Notes: generated by a model not told the origin, from the sequence alone. A stretch of DNA of 64,000 nt from Vandiemenella viatica (GCA_031002005.1 CM061918.1:58161478-58225477); one strand, 5' to 3'. Shown: positions 21,911 through 35,544, counted from the first letter of the stretch. Made by a program: numbers and translations.

Positions 21911-24126
21911 GAATGAATGGTAGCTGGTATTAGGTTCAAGAGAGCCTCCATTCTAATGTCATGCAAACAACACTTATAAGCTCGAATGAGCAGATTTACT
22001 TCAATTTTTGTCTTTATAATACAGGTCTGAAAAGGTTCTGACCAAGATCGTAGGTGAAAATGCTTTATGCAACCTACAAAACCAAAAATTTAATACAATT
22101 TGGGAATCACCCTTCAAAACTTACAGATAAATCTTTCTTATAAGACTAATTTATGATTTCATCATTGAATAATTGGCTTCAACGTGTTTTTGTCAAAGAT
22201 GAAAACTACTGCTTCCCTTTTTTTCTATTTTTAATATGTTTATGTTACAAAACTCAATACCTGTATTCAAAGTAGCTAACCACTCATAATATAAAAGTGT
22301 CGTGTAAATCAGTTAAACTTCAGCGGAATTAATGATGAAACTTCTGAAACATGGGACCTTAGAAGTTCAAAGAACGAAATCTAAAGATTATAAGGACCAT
22401 TCAGCCGGAAAGATGAGTTCTTGACATTGGCCATAGATTATGATGAACTGTTACAATGAATATAGTTATGAATGTTTGTTCAAAGTGAGAAATGATCTCC
22501 AAATTTTCTTCAAACTTCGAGTTTCGTAGATAGTCGACAGTTTTATCATCTATAGTTGGAGCAGAGAACTTTTCAGGCCTTTGTTCTAAATATTGTGTGT
22601 GTGTGTGTTAATTTGATCACCAACATTATTTTAAAAACAATCAAAACATATACCAACACGCAATGGAGAAAACTATACAAACTTATGGATCTGTGGTTTA
22701 TGATATCAGTATTAATGATTGCTATAGTGTCTCCCAATAACAATTACACTGAATGAGACTGTAATTTTCAAATTAATTAAAACCACAATTTATAAGATTT
22801 AAAAACAATTTTGGTGTTTGTGTTTATTATTTTATTAAATTTCATTTTCCTGTGCAAAATATTTGGAAATGATGATCATGTATCATATTACAACAATTTG
22901 TTGAGAGTAACCAGTATTCATGCACTGGAACCAATAATAACAGAAACTAGAATATTGGAAATGCTACAGAAGGTTGAAACTAAGTAGATTTATAAAGTAC
23001 AATTACACAAATGAAGTGCGAGTGGAGATTTTTCAACGTATTGCTACAGAGTAATCTTTGTGGGTGACTATTCGGATGTCCTGATAACTGAAGATAAAAG
23101 TTTGTAGAACACTTTTTTTAAAAGCATTCTATATTTATGAGTGTTCCTTCAGAAACCAACTGAGTAAGACTATCATCTGGTTAACCAGAACTGTGGTTTC
23201 CAATTAAGTGATGTGTGTATATCATTTATTGAGACTGTTAATCAGCAACACTCTGTTTCATGCTACGCGAGCATCTAATGAAGTATGAGATGCTGCTAGG
23301 TAACATAACAACCATGCCAGTTTTTCAAAAATGCACTCTGTGCAAACTCCAAGACTTACAACTACACCTAAACACAAGATTTATGTCGCTCAAATATTGT
23401 TTTTGAATAATAGTCTTACTTGGTTGGTTTTCTGAGAAACATTCATAAAGATGGGTTATGTTTTGTAATTTACAAGTTTGGTCAAGTAGTATATTTCAAA
23501 GATTTTTTTCTATTACAGTTTTTTTTAGGAATTTATAACTTGTTCATTAATGTTGAAGTCATCAGAGAAAGAGCAAGATGGTTGGCGAGAAATGAAGAGG
23601 AAGTTAAGATTGCATTTATATGAAATAATCAATCACCTAGAACAATTTTGGAAAACTATGGGGAACCAAAAGCTGAAAGTAATTATAGGCTTCTGTAGCC
23701 AGAGTCAATGGTGCAAAAATCAATGTTTTGGCCATCATGCTGCGGCAGTCCTGCCCAGGAAGAAAGTCACAGTTACAATTCTGACACCACAGCCTTTTAC
23801 ACAATGATGTGGCAGCACCCAAGCAGCCAGGGGGCCAAAAGCTGAAAGGTTGGTCTATAATAAAATAGGTGACCTCTCAAATTTTGAGACAAAAAATATA
23901 TGCGTACTCACTAACCTCAATTTAAGAACAAGAACTGCGGAAGAGGTCAAAAATTGAAGTATGCACAGCAGACAATTGAGTTCATATGCTGTAAAAACTA
24001 GTGAATATGAAGAGATCAGCACAGTACATGGAGACTGCACAAATTAGTCAATAACAATGGACCATCTAAGTATCCACACCAATAACATATGTTAAACCAA
24101 TCTGAGCACGTGATATTTTTACTCAC
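21911..24126. other. Intron, nothing recognised
   Basis: AT-rich intron between the foldback element and Apc exon 13. I see short open frames only, with no domain, tRNA or repeat signature. Confidence 0.6.
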
Positions 24127-24265
24127 AGCCCTAGCTGGTGGTTCATCATCTTCCTCCTCCTCCTGGTACTGCAGGCTGTAGTCAGTCGGCTGGTCCAGAT
24201 CCGTCTCTGCGTAGTCCCCGTACACTCCACTCAGCTTCTTTTTGTATATCACCCCTGCCTTTGCC
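24127..24265 (-). CDS. Apc: Apc exon 13 (15-residue beta-catenin motif)
   Basis: 139 bases; the first base completes an AGG codon from exon 12, ends phase 0, donor GTGAGT. It encodes LSGVYGDYAETDLDQPTDYS followed by LQYQEEEEDDEPP. DQPTDYSLQYQ matches the APC 15-residue repeat (DxPxxYSxxY), a constitutive beta-catenin site. Only one such motif is visible in the exons here. Confidence 0.9.
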
Positions 24266-25488
24266 CTGCCAAACCACAGTCATACAGTATAAAAACAAAA
24301 AGAAATAGTTTACTAAACAAAAATTAAAAATTGAAATAAGCTATTAGAGTAGTAGCTATTATAGTATTCTTGGAAAATTCAACCACTTCTAACATTTATG
24401 CATGATATCTATGAATACACTAATTGATAACTGCATTTATAGAGAGAAAGTGTGTCAAATCAGTAATTAACAAACAAACAAACAAAGAGAGTTATAGAAA
24501 TAACTACTGCTTACTATAACTGCTAGTAAGGCTGTGCAGAGAGTAACGAGATCTACACAACTACAAGAAGTTTTTGGGAAAACTCTTTATTGGAACAAGA
24601 ACATTTGAGGTTTACAACAATTTAATACACACTTCCAGTTATTTGAATGTTGTTGGCTATTGAATAGTTGGAGATGGGACATTTAAAATTGAGATCAATA
24701 TTGAAACAAGGGAGAGTTGCAGTCGGCAATTAAATAGATTCCAACTATTCGAAATACTAACAATTTTTTAAAATTAAAAACATGATCAGTAACAGAAAAC
24801 AAAAGGTACTGATTATCAAATATAAAGTAGAATAGAGAGAAAATATCACTTATAACATGTGACAGAAGGACATTCAAGAAACGTAAATATATGAACACAG
24901 AACAGTTTAAAAAATTTTGGGTTACACAGTTAACTACAATCAAATGATGAGTTTTTAGTAGATTCCTATCTCATGATCTCTAAACTCTATTGCTGAAAAA
25001 GACTATTTTGTCATCAAGTTTATGTTTCTGCGCCATCCAATAATCAGCTACGGTAAGTGATAATTCCTCCCTTTTTCCTTATTTATATTTTTTATCACTA
25101 CCTTTGGTTTCCTGTTATATTCAGTTTTTTTTTTTACTTATTGCTTTACGCCTTGTTGACGGCTAAGATCATTAGAGGCGGGATGGGGCTGGGGACAAGG
25201 AATTCGGTCATGGCCTTTTTGGAGGAAGCATCCCAGCAATCACCTGGAGTGATTTGGGGAAACCATGGAAAAACCAAATCTGGATGCCCGGCTGGGGATT
25301 CGAACCCACGTCTTCCCGAATGCGAGGCCAGAATGTTACATTCAGCATTTCTTGAATCTAACATTACTACATGTAAGAATCTTGTGACACCAATTTTTCA
25401 CAACAATGTTTAGTAAATATCACCATTTATGTGATTTTGCACTGAACTGGCTACTTAAAAACGAAATGTTTTAGCTCCCACTACCTAC
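24266..25488. other. Intron between Apc exons 12 and 13
   Basis: AT-rich intron. A Penelope-like motif (CGGTAAGTGATAA) is at about 25051-25063 and a truncated SINE at 25125-25341. Nothing else is seen. Confidence 0.55.
25125..25341 (-). mobile_element. tRNA-derived SINE, 5' truncated
   Basis: Same family as 51299-51535 in reverse. The T run at 25125 is the A tail. The B-box region GGGATTCGAACCCA lies at about 25296-25309. The tRNA-like head stops near 25341, before the usual ACCGAGC start. Confidence 0.75.
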
Positions 25489-25711
25489 CTGGCACTGGTG
25501 ATAGGAAGCTCCGAGGTCCGTACAACGGGTGTGGCAGTAACAGGTGAATACTGCGGCACCTTTACTGCCACTTCAACAGCATCTGGACTTGAAGAAGGGA
25601 CTCCAGAAATGCCAACAGAAGGGCTGTCCAGCCTCTCGTGAACAGGTAAGGGCAGACCCCGGGACTCGGGAGAGGCCGATGAGCTGCGTTTAACTTCTAT
25701 TGGAATATCGC
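25489..25711 (-). CDS. Apc: Apc exon 12 (linker)
   Basis: 223 bases, phase 1 in and phase 2 out, acceptor TTATAG and donor GTAGGT. It encodes a serine/proline-rich linker (DIPIEVKRSSSASPESRGLP and onward) between the armadillo domain and the first beta-catenin motif. This part is poorly conserved among APCs; it is assigned by phase, splice sites and position. Confidence 0.78.
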
Positions 25712-28278
25712 CTATAAGACAGGAATTGGCAGAAATGCATTATTTTCTATTGCAACAGGATAACAGAAAAATAAATGGAATTTGTTAATGTTAACCATGC
25801 CCATCTCCTTATAATCAACTTTTGTTATAAAGTGAATTATTCACATTATTTGCTTGTGAATGAGGTTAATAAAATTGTCAGTCACTAAATAAATGCCCCT
25901 ACCTTTGTAATGACTATTACCTTTTTTTTTAAATTAATCTCTACCATGTAAATATAGTATACAACTGTAATTATCCAAGGCAAAATTATATGTACAAAAG
26001 TTGTTCAAATTTAAATTATTAATTCAGTTTAATATCTACTTCCTTTCATTCAAGAAATAAATTTATAAATATATTCAGAGTGCAGGGGCAGAGAGACCCT
26101 TCACCATATATATTACAGTGAATGTAAGAAAGAAAGGCAATGGCACAGAACATAAGGATTTTACAGAGCAGTGGTACAACTTAAGATCATTTTCTTCTAG
26201 AAAACAATCTATTATTGTTAACAACACAGAGGAAAAGTACCACTGATATAATATGGATAGTTCAAATTAAAGTTATTACAAGATAATAATGTTAAAATAT
26301 CTCTACCAAAAACAACTGTTAAAAGCCTTTTTCAAAAAAATTGATTGGAAGATACAGAACTGAACCACAGTTAAAAGCAGGACACCATTGACACATGACA
26401 CATACAATATAGAGTATTTGAAGTTTTTGGGTTTATGGCTCTCATCAACAACGGAACAATCTACATCTACAGCTACATATATACTCTGCAATTCACAAAA
26501 TTGTGGGTGGCAGAGGGTGCTCAGCACCAAAGCTAATCTCTTTGCTGTGCATTCCAATCCCTAATGGTACGAGGGAAAAAAGAATTCATATAAGAATCAG
26601 TCCGGCACCTTATTTCTCTAATTTTATCTTTCCTGTCCTTCCGACTCAAATAGGTTGGTGGAAGAAGTATTTCACTACACTCAAAAGTGAAAGTGGGAGT
26701 ACGCATGTTTACCAATAAGTTTAAACGAAACAATGTAGTTACATGAAGCAGGTTGGCAGCTACTTTGTTCGAGTGTTGAAAACTACCAAAAATTTCAATG
26801 CTCAATGTGTGTATGTATCTGTTTTTCAATGTCATTATACTTTCAACAGTTATAAGTGCTGGTTAATCTCCTTTCCAAATACTTAATTTGTCCTGCTATT
26901 TAGTGCTAATTGTTTCCTAGTAACATACATAAAGTATCACTAGGAAAGAGGCAGATGTCTTAGAAGAGTAAACCAAAATTGTAAGTGTATTTTGGTACAG
27001 ACTGAAGGTTAAAAAAAAAGCTCTAAATTGAAAACAAAAGAACATTGCAGTAAAAATGAATTGGCATCAGAACCATAGAATGAAAAGCACACAGAGAGAT
27101 GGAATAAATCTTTCGGTCAGATGTAAAATGATGTGCATTGCAAATTTCCTTTTTTTTTATTAATATTAAGGAATTTGAATAGATAGTAAAGTGTGCCTGT
27201 TCAATGGTAAAGGAATACAAGAAAGGTTAAAACCTACAAAAGCCTCTGGTCCAATGAAAAATTGATTACTGGCGATATTTTTATAGATAAAGAAGGTCTG
27301 GATCTTAAAAACATAAGAGGAGTAAAATGAAGTGATATTGAATACAATTAAAAGGAAAAGGGCTGGTGATTTATTGAACTGTGAAATAACGTTATGTCGA
27401 ATAAACATGTCAAGGGCTAAGGCGAAGGCAAAATATCTGAACAGTAACAAATAACAAGTATGTTCAAGATGAAGCTCACATTATTTATGCCATAATAATC
27501 AGAAAAAAAGTGTGCAAGTTTCTTTATTTTTGTGACACCTTTTAAATAAATAAAAATTATATGCTAAATACCCGATATTGCACCTGTGCGCATTAAAGCA
27601 CTACAAAACTGGATCAGGGAGGTACAAAGGGGCCAGATTTGAGTCCTGTGATCCGTGTATTGGCCATTTGATTGCGATTTACAGATGGTTTTCCGTAATC
27701 ATCAAGGCAAACGCTACACTTTTCACACACAGAACTTAGCTACAGTTTTTGCAGGCAGATGGTAACACATTCACTTCCCTGTAAAACTTGACAGGCGTAG
27801 CAAGTCAGTAGTCTATTAACAAATATGATTTTAAAATAAGCAGAAGCCTCTAGAAAGAGGAGGTGGCAGGACTGACCTGCGAAAGTGGAATAAGTCTATA
27901 GATGATGATGATGATAATACTTTAAAACAGAACACCTGAAAATTTTTAAATTTACTTGTACCAGCCATTTATTTACCATAAGACAGGATCAGTAATCAAT
28001 ATGATATGATACAAGAGGAATTCTGTTCTTGTATTAATGATACTAAGGAAAAAGGAAATGGCTTTTAGACAATATAAATAACAAAGGATGCTTACTGCAA
28101 TGAGTGTACAACACATGAGATGAGCACAAACACACAATGCTTTGGTTAAAACCTTATTCATCCAATAGTGAATGAGTCATTGCCTAAGAGAGGTGAGCCA
28201 CACTAAAGTTTATCCCAAGATTGATGAACATTGTCATTTCTTTTTTTTAAAAAAAAATCTCCTGTGATGTAACCTTAC
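25712..28278. other. Intron between Apc exons 11 and 12
   Basis: AT-rich intron with a LINE tail at 26462-26720. A decayed SINE-like stretch is at about 27590-27780 (GATTTGAGTCCTGTGATCC) and a (GAT)n run at about 27902-27915. No other feature is recognised. Confidence 0.55.
26462..26720 (-). pseudogene. LINE 3' end relic, CR1/Jockey-like
   Basis: The minus strand encodes FECSEILLPPTYLSRKDRKD followed by KIREIRCRTDSYMNSFFPRT and a stop. This is the extreme C-terminus of the same LINE family found at 56998-57306. It ends with GTGAATTGCAGAGT and a TGTAGATGTAG tail. Truncated at its 5' end. Confidence 0.75.
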
Positions 28279-28493
28279 CTCCACCAGTTTGCAGAATTCG
28301 TGCTGCATGTGGCAGGGACTGGGATCGCCTCTCTCTAGACGAGGACGAGGCTGCCCCACGATCCTCCTCAGGTACAGAACTGCCCAAGACTAGAGTCCCT
28401 CGTTGTCGTAGCAGTCGTGCCGCGGTGGGCATCCGTGACCGTTCAAACACAGAGTCTGAGTGGGTGCTTGTCACAGAGTCGCGGCTCTCAGAT
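28279..28493 (-). CDS. Apc: Apc exon 11 (serine-rich linker)
   Basis: 215 bases; the first base completes an AGA codon from exon 10; donor GTAAGG. It encodes SESRDSVTSTHSDSVFERSR followed by a basic, serine-rich stretch (SSSSRERRSQSL). It sits where other APCs have an SSSRGSLDSSRSE-type segment. Phase and splice sites fit both neighbours. Confidence 0.85.
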
Positions 28494-29439
28494 CTAACAT
28501 AAAGGTAAGGGTTTAAGAAACAATGGATTAGGACAAAATGCTTCAAGGTGATATTAACACGGAAAGGAAAGATAAACTAAATCTATTATTTACCAAAGTT
28601 GTATGCAGGAATATAGCGGTCACAAAAAATGCTACACAGACATACACACACACAAAAAAAAACAATATTTTGGGCTTTGATGTTGCGTTTGTATAATATT
28701 TTCTGTTGCGGCAGCCATTCTTCCTTCAACTTTGGTAAGTGATGGGTTTACTTTCACATTGCCATTCCATATTAAAGATTTACTTGACTCCCACGATGCA
28801 ACATTTGTTTTATTTGCAATGAACTTAACTCAAGTAGCTTCTATCCACACAACCAGAAATTTTCATTGTTTCTTTATAGTGATCTTACAGATATTTTACA
28901 AATCAGAGAACTGCATCTCACAAACAATAAGCAAAGCAAAGAAAATCTTACGAGAAAACAAATATTAAAAATTCAGATTCATGCATTAGTGAAAAATTGC
29001 TATGCAACAAGCTTACACATACTATATAGAGTTATATTCTACACAATTTTTCCACTATGCACATTTCTCAAAATTCCCTTTCAACTTTTGATTTTTCTAT
29101 CTTTACCTCCTTTAGTTATCCTTGTTGAATTCTTAACTTTTTCTCAATTGTCTACTCCTACCACTCACTTATTTCTCTTTTTCAGCCAAAGACAATTTCC
29201 TCATATTAACTTTTTGTAGGTATGTTGTGTTTCTTTGTTATACTTCTCTTTTTTGCTATAATGCTCCCACAGTTTCAATTTATTTTCATTGTTTGTTAAG
29301 TGCTTCACTCATCACAATCACGGAAGGAATTTCTATTTTAAAGATAGGAATTAAGTGTCTCAAGATGTCGATTAAACCCAACAACAGGGGAGGTAGTAAT
29401 AAATATAAGAAAAATAAAGTGATATACACTGCAATTCCA
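28494..29439. other. Intron with Penelope-like terminus
   Basis: The intron starts with AT-rich DNA. The stretch 28580-28750 has an ACCAAAGTTGTATGCAGG motif and, inverted 130 bases later, CCTTCAACTTTGGTAAGTGA, which looks like facing ends of the Penelope-like family. Further right is pyrimidine-rich DNA with no recognised feature. Confidence 0.5.
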
Positions 29440-30050
29440 AAAGTAGCGAGATAGTTGGCTGAAACTGCAGAAATGGCGCATGCATCACATCAGAAGAGTA
29501 TAACTGTTATCTGGATGTCTGATAATCCTATGAAATGTTTACTAATGCGGATATGACTACCCAACATTATACTTTGATTGTAGAATGACTATTGGAGCCT
29601 GATACTTGGAGCAAAAACATTTTGAAAGTGGTTGCAGAAATTAGCATTCAATGTTCCACATTCCACAGTCTTAGGTTTACTGAGAGTACATCAAGGACAG
29701 TATTAATTCCCACTTGGGACAGTGCAACGTCCGGCCACATCTGCTGAATGATCGAGTGCTGTGACAGATGTGCAGAAGTCTCCATGCCTACAGATGAATG
29801 GTACTGCAAGTACAACTCACTAATGAAATCAGGTCCCTTTACTCAAAGCACATCATTGCCATTAGTGGCTCTCCTGGGATCTCAAACACATACATCGGAC
29901 CATAGGGACTGGAAGAAAGTAGTTTGGTCCAATGAGTCACATTTCCAGTGTATACATGCCGAAGGCTGGATTTGGATATGGTGCAAAACCAACTAGCTTG
30001 TGGATCCAGTTTATTCATTAGGCACTATGTGAATTGTTAGTGGTTTTATA
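29440..30050 (+). pseudogene. Decayed Tc1-like transposase relic
   Basis: Fragments such as SDHRDWKKVVWSNESHFQCI (W...VVWSxES) mark an old Tc1-like copy. Its 3' portion is shared with the left block (630-700), where a younger Tc1-like element sits inside it. Several stops; no intact end. Confidence 0.65.
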
Positions 30051-31106
30051 CAGGTTTGAGACATTTTTACTTGGTCAAATTGAAATGATCCAAGGCAGGC
30101 CATAATGATGCTCAGCTGTTGGATGATCATTTGCAACTTCACATACTCTGATACCAAATGGAAGTTCCACGATATCACTCAGTCCTGGCTATTCATAATT
30201 TGTTTGAGGAGTACTCATGAAAACTGCAGAACATGTAGATCACAAGTACATATTTTGGTTATGTTCAACAGGGATCACTCTAGTAAACAAGGCCCCTTAC
30301 ATTATTAATATGGAATTCCTTGACTTTCAGCACGTCAGTATACATTTCAACTTAGCTTATTAATGTAATCAGTAGGACTGACATGTAATTGCTGTGAGGG
30401 CTAGATGTTGTGGTCACATGCCACATTTAAATATTATATGAAGAGACGTGGGACAGCACTTTGAATTATGTACACTTTAATAGTAAAAATATACATCTTG
30501 CCACATGAAGGGAATAGCATCAATATACATGTGTTATTGTTTTCTTATACATCTAAGTGTGTTAAAATGGCAGGCATAAATTATATAACCATCTCTTTTA
30601 AGCACTTCTATTTTTCTATAATTTTCATTAAATGGTATTCTTTGGAACTTAAAGAAAACAGGCACCTAATTAAGATGAAGTACAACATTCACAAAATTTC
30701 AGTATTAATGTAATATACGTCTTTACTTCAGTGTATCCTTATCACAGATTTTTATTTTGTGACTTTATCACCATTTTATAATTTTTATACAAGACTGATA
30801 TTGATTATTGCTGTAATGCCTTGCATAGGAGTTTGAATATTCCACAAGTTATTTTCCTAAGAAAAATTGTGGTTAAACTTTACATAAATTAAATGACAGT
30901 GGTAGAACAAGGACATTTTGATTTAAACTGGAAATGATGTGCAAATTCTCATTCCAGCAATATCACAATGAAGGTGGGTTTGTCATTCATCTTACAACAG
31001 GCAAAAACCACTGTGAGCTTTCATTAATATTTATGGTCCTATTTAATTATGCAATCTCTTATTTGACCCTGATCATATTGATATCCCTGTACTGCATGTT
31101 TCTCAC

Positions 31107-31317
31107 CTGCTGACAGAATGATGATGATGGTGATGGTAGAGGCGATGGCCAGGTCGGACGCCTACGTCAGAGTGGAACGAACGCACTGTAGCGGCCGGAG
31201 GAGGTGACGTACTGGGTTCGATGTTGTCACACGTCTCGGACAGGGTTTGGTCCAACTCTTGCTCCAGGGCACGCTGTTTACGCACGTACAAACTTGGCAG
31301 CTGGGATAGACCCAGGC
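31107..31317 (-). CDS. Apc: Apc exon 10 (after armadillo repeats)
   Basis: 211 bases, phase 1 in and phase 2 out, acceptor TTTCTAG and donor GTGAGA. It reads GLGLSQLPSLYVRKQRALEQ and then ELDQTLSETCDNIE, matching the LPSLHVRKQKALEAELD...LSETFDNI segment of APC. The tail is proline-rich and then has six histidines (HRLYHHHHHHSVS) from a CAT/CAC run. Confidence 0.92.
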
Positions 31318-33671
31318 CTAGAAATGGAACAATAAATATATGGAATTTTAAAATACTAAAAAAGTAGAGAATGAAACCAGATTAATGTCTGTATAACTAT
31401 TTTGAAAAGTATTTGTACATTTCATTTCTCTGATAGTTGTTATCAACTTTCCACTACTGGAAATATGGTCATTACCAAAGCTTATTAAAATTTAGTGGCT
31501 TCATTTTTCTTTTCTCTCTTTCTTGGCCTCTCCAAAACTTCAACAATAAAAATCAGATATACATAACACATCAGCTCTGGTCCTCAAAGTCACATTAAGC
31601 TGTGAATGAACAGTTCTGGTTAGAGCATGCATATAATTTTCTATGCTGATAGACAAAAATCATTATTGAAAATCATTTATCTTCCCAGTTGGGAGACATC
31701 ACCTAATAACATGCTGGACATGAAGATGTTAACACTACAGTTATACTAAAGTGATTACCTCACAACAAACTGATTGTATGATAAAGTGTTAAATTATAGC
31801 ACAAGGGTTTTCTGGAATAAGAGATACTGAAGCTTCTCAGGTAACTGAATAGAGGAAGGACTGGATACTGTGCAGAGACAGATGCATCAACATTGTCGCA
31901 GAATGCAATTCCAACTTCCAGCCAAATCCTTTCACAGTGCGTAACTCCACCAGCCATCCTGCTCCACTACCTAACTCACCCCACCAGGCTTCCTACCCCA
32001 TCACATCTGCCCTCAGAGGCACTCAGCACATGTGACCATGACGTCATCAGCAACCATTGCCCAGCTCGGTCTATACAAGGAGGGCCCAACACTTTGCGGG
32101 AAAATAAAGTCAGAGAGTGACTTTAAAAAGTTGTATCAAATTGACACACTACCCTGGTGGGAGGCCTCAAAGCACTTTATACAAATTGAAGTTAATTAGC
32201 ACAACATACAGTTGTACAATGAAGAACAGTTGGGCCTAAAGGCACTTTATACAAATTGAACGTAATTAGCACAATATGCAGTTGTACAATGAAGAACAGT
32301 TGGAAAACAGCAATCAGAATGTTGCTTTAATTTCATGGATACTTTTTGCCACAATATCTGTGAATCTGGTCATATACAAAGTGCACAATCAACTGCATGA
32401 GCAGCATTACAAGCAACTTTAGGTTTAACTGCAATGTAGAATTAAAAGTTTTTCATATGAAGAGCTTGTTGTTTCATTAATGACATGACTGACCAATACA
32501 CCAGTTACAAAAAATTACATTCTTCTTTAATACATACATTGCTAAACATACTGCAGATAGTTCATATTTGTGCAAGCTCTTCATTTAAACACACCTATTC
32601 CTTCTGAAGCTGCTTGTATGAGTATCAAACTTGATAATAATGATTTTTTTTTTTTTAACTGCTTTACGTCTCTCAACAGCGAGGTCTTTACAGACGGGAA
32701 AGGATGGGGGCAAGGAATGGGAAGGAATTCGGCCATGGCCTTTTCAAGGATGCATCCCGGCATTTGCCTGGAGTGATTTGGGAAACCATGGAAAACCCAA
32801 ATCTGGATGCCCGGACGGGGATTCAAACCGCCTTCCTCCCGAATGCGAGGTCAGAACACTATCCGTTACACCACCACGCTCGGTGATAATAATGAAGATG
32901 CTGCAAGGTGTCTGTGATGATCAAGGTATCATAAACACAGTGGATGTTGTTTAGTTGTTCACCATTTGCCATGATTCCTTTATTTACTCTTTCTAAGGCA
33001 TTTTTAAAAACAGCTCCAGCATGCAAGAACACAGACTCAATACCAATTTCCAGAGAACAAAAATTACAGTTATCATCAAGAAGAAAATAAACACCTTGGA
33101 TGAAAACACAGTGTGATAGAAATTTCAGTACATAAGGCAATGGTTGAATAAAAAATAAGGCAGTTACAGGGAAGTAAAGATCAGAATTGTCACTCCAAGG
33201 GCTACATTATGAAACTGCGAACATTTTGTGTGAAGCCGCTACCTACAGTTCATTATCTGCTGTTGGAATGTTGTGTTTTGTTGGTAATATATTATAAAAT
33301 TGATGCTTGCACTCTAGAAGCAAGACTGGATTGATGGAATTGGATAGATCAAGTAACTGACAAAAACAATCTACCACTCTATGATACAAAGAAAACCCCT
33401 GAACATGATAGATATAAAAAAGCAACATATATTTGTCACACTGCATGAAATGATTGCTTCAGACTTAGGCAGCATACCACCAAATTGAATAGAGAAGGGA
33501 AATGAGGACATCAGTGAAAAAGATTTTCTTGGACCTCGAACCTCGGCAGTGGTTCACCAACCACAATACAGATACCTCAATATGTAGATATGACAAATCA
33601 CTACCAATGGTCGCCACCCTTTCTATGAGGAGAGAGCATCACAAGAGGCACACAAAACTAAGGAATCTTAC
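31318..33671. other. Intron between Apc exons 9 and 10
   Basis: AT-rich, aligned with 1992-4353. A near-exact local repeat at about 32175-32230 and 32236-32300 (TTTATACAAATTGAA... GAAGAACAGTTGG) forms a short tandem duplication missing from the other copy. A SINE is at 32644-32884. Confidence 0.6.
32644..32884 (-). mobile_element. tRNA-derived SINE, only in copy A
   Basis: Flanked by an 11-bp target duplication, GATAATAATGA, at 32633-32643 and 32885-32895. The minus-strand order is ACCGAGCGTGG head, B-box region, CCAGATTTGGG body, A tail. The matching site in copy B (near 3600) is empty. Confidence 0.92.
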
Positions 33672-33955
33672 CCTTTGCTGTTGCATCAAGTGGAAAAACT
33701 GCCTCATGGCTGGGTCTGGCAGCTAGCAAGTTCTTGAGCGCAGCAGAAGATCCCATCGAGATCATTTTGTGCTTGGAGTGCACCAGCGAGCGCAGCATGG
33801 CAACTGCACCCAGCTCCCACAGTGTGTGCTGGTCACGTGGGCAACGTGCCGACAGGTTCCACAGTGCCCCACACGCATTGCTCACCACTGTCAGCGAGGG
33901 GGACTTCAGCTGCTGAAGGAGAATCTGCAGGCAATTGTGGTCTCGCAGTATCTGC
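33672..33955 (-). CDS. Apc: Apc exon 9 (armadillo repeats)
   Basis: 284 bases. The first base completes AG|G from exon 8, giving RQILRDHNCLQILLQQLKSP. Then comes SNACGALWNLSARCPRDQ and HSKHKMISMGSSAALKNLLA, near-identical to APC armadillo repeats. Donor G|GTAAGA. These repeats form the groove that binds partners such as Asef/Rac regulators in known APCs. Confidence 0.95.
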
Positions 33956-34707
33956 CTATTGGAACAAAACAACACGGTTACGTTAGAAAACAAAACCACA
34001 AGAACTTGGTAACAGAAGGAAAAAAAATACTATTATCTTCATGTTAAGGACAGAGAGAAAGGTCACCACACTGAATATGGTGCAATGGAGTACAAAATAC
34101 ACGCATGCAAAAGAATTTTTATTCAGAAATGACACTTCCTCCTTCAGTAAGGAGAGTCATGTAACCATGAACAAGAGTTTAGCATGTTTTGTGTAATATG
34201 CTGCCGAATTTAAATAGAATGAATGGGACAGACTGCGCTGACCATAGTAATCCGGCGAAGGTGATACTTCAGTAGACGATATGTCCTACATAACCATGCC
34301 ACTGGAATAATTAAGGGAAGCCTTGTAATTCCAGAATAATAATGCTCTCAGATGGATATTGGATCTAGCTACTCCTGAATGTTAGATATTATTTCATTGT
34401 ATCACCTGTACAGAATCTTATATAATTGCAACCTTGCAGTTTCTTGACAAAAATCTTTAGATTTACCAGGGGATTTCAAATAAGACATGTGAAGAGAATT
34501 GGTCAAAGAGAGATTTCACCAAAAACACAAATTGATGAAAGGTGGCTATATTTAGTCGAATTTTTTTGTTCACATTGTTTCATGTCATAAAAACAGACAG
34601 TCATAAAATATATTTGCAATTCATCTAAAATTAATCACACTAATTTATATAAAATCACCGTGTAGCCTTCAATTCCCCCGACCTCCTCGATAATAGTCAC
34701 TACCGCA

Positions 34708-34708
<1 letters not shown>

Positions 34709-34773
<65 letters not shown>

Positions 34774-34776
34774 ACT
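34709..34776. repeat. (CA)n microsatellite
   Basis: A CA run of about 56 bases followed by an interrupted ACAAACACACAC. It lacks the CT run seen at the matching place in copy B. Confidence 0.97.
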
Positions 34777-35152
34777 TTTCCTCATTCTCAGAAACAACGT
34801 TCAAAAGCAGTCCTGCCAAAGGTTTTCTTTAACAGTAAAAGATCCCATCTACAACTCCTTAATTGGGAGTTGAAAACTGTTTCCAACACTCCAGACTTTT
34901 TTACTGCTGGTAATAGCAATGGAGCCTGATCAGGACTGTAAGGAGGCTAAGTCATGATTTTGACCTCTGTAGACTCAAAGAACTGGATGGTGATGCTTGC
35001 AAGCAGTGACAATCCTTTGCTCCTTGAAAGAATGATTTCCATGTGACCACATTTTGAGAAGCAGGTCACCACTATTTTTATGCTGACTCATCTGGAATGT
35101 TTCACTTTTGTTGGCAGATTGACATCAGGAAAGATTCACAATGATGACTGAC

Positions 35153-35387
35153 TTTTTTTTAACTTAAGGCTTTATGCTCACTGACGTCAAGGACATTTGA
35201 GGTGGGAAAGGATTAGGGACAAGGAACTGGAAGGAATTCAGCCATCACCTTTAGAAGGAAGCAACCCGGCATTTGCCTTGTGGGGAAAACACATAAATCC
35301 CAAATCTAGATGACCGGACGGGGATTCAAACCAGTGTCCTCCTGAATGCAAGTCCAGAACATTAACCGCTCACCCATCATGCTCGGT
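35153..35387 (-). mobile_element. tRNA-derived SINE, shared by both copies
   Basis: Same insertion as 5650-5885, with TGACTGAC before it and GACTGAC after it. More decayed than the copy-specific SINEs, which fits its being older than the divergence of the two copies. Confidence 0.82.
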
Positions 35388-35544
35388 GCTGACTGACATT
35401 TAGCCTTTATATCAAAATGGTAAATGTATTTATATTTTCTTTAGACATCACTGCCAAAATGCGTTCATTTCATTTATTAGCCTATTTGACTACACAATTT
35501 ACACACTATATTTCAACTGAGTTTCTCTATGATAAGTTCCATAC

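Larger units (their letters stand above)
33956..35544. other. Intron between Apc exons 8 and 9
   Basis: AT-rich. It has about 200 bases (34500-34708) missing from copy B, a CA microsatellite at 34711 and the shared SINE at 35153-35387. No coding signal. Confidence 0.6.
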
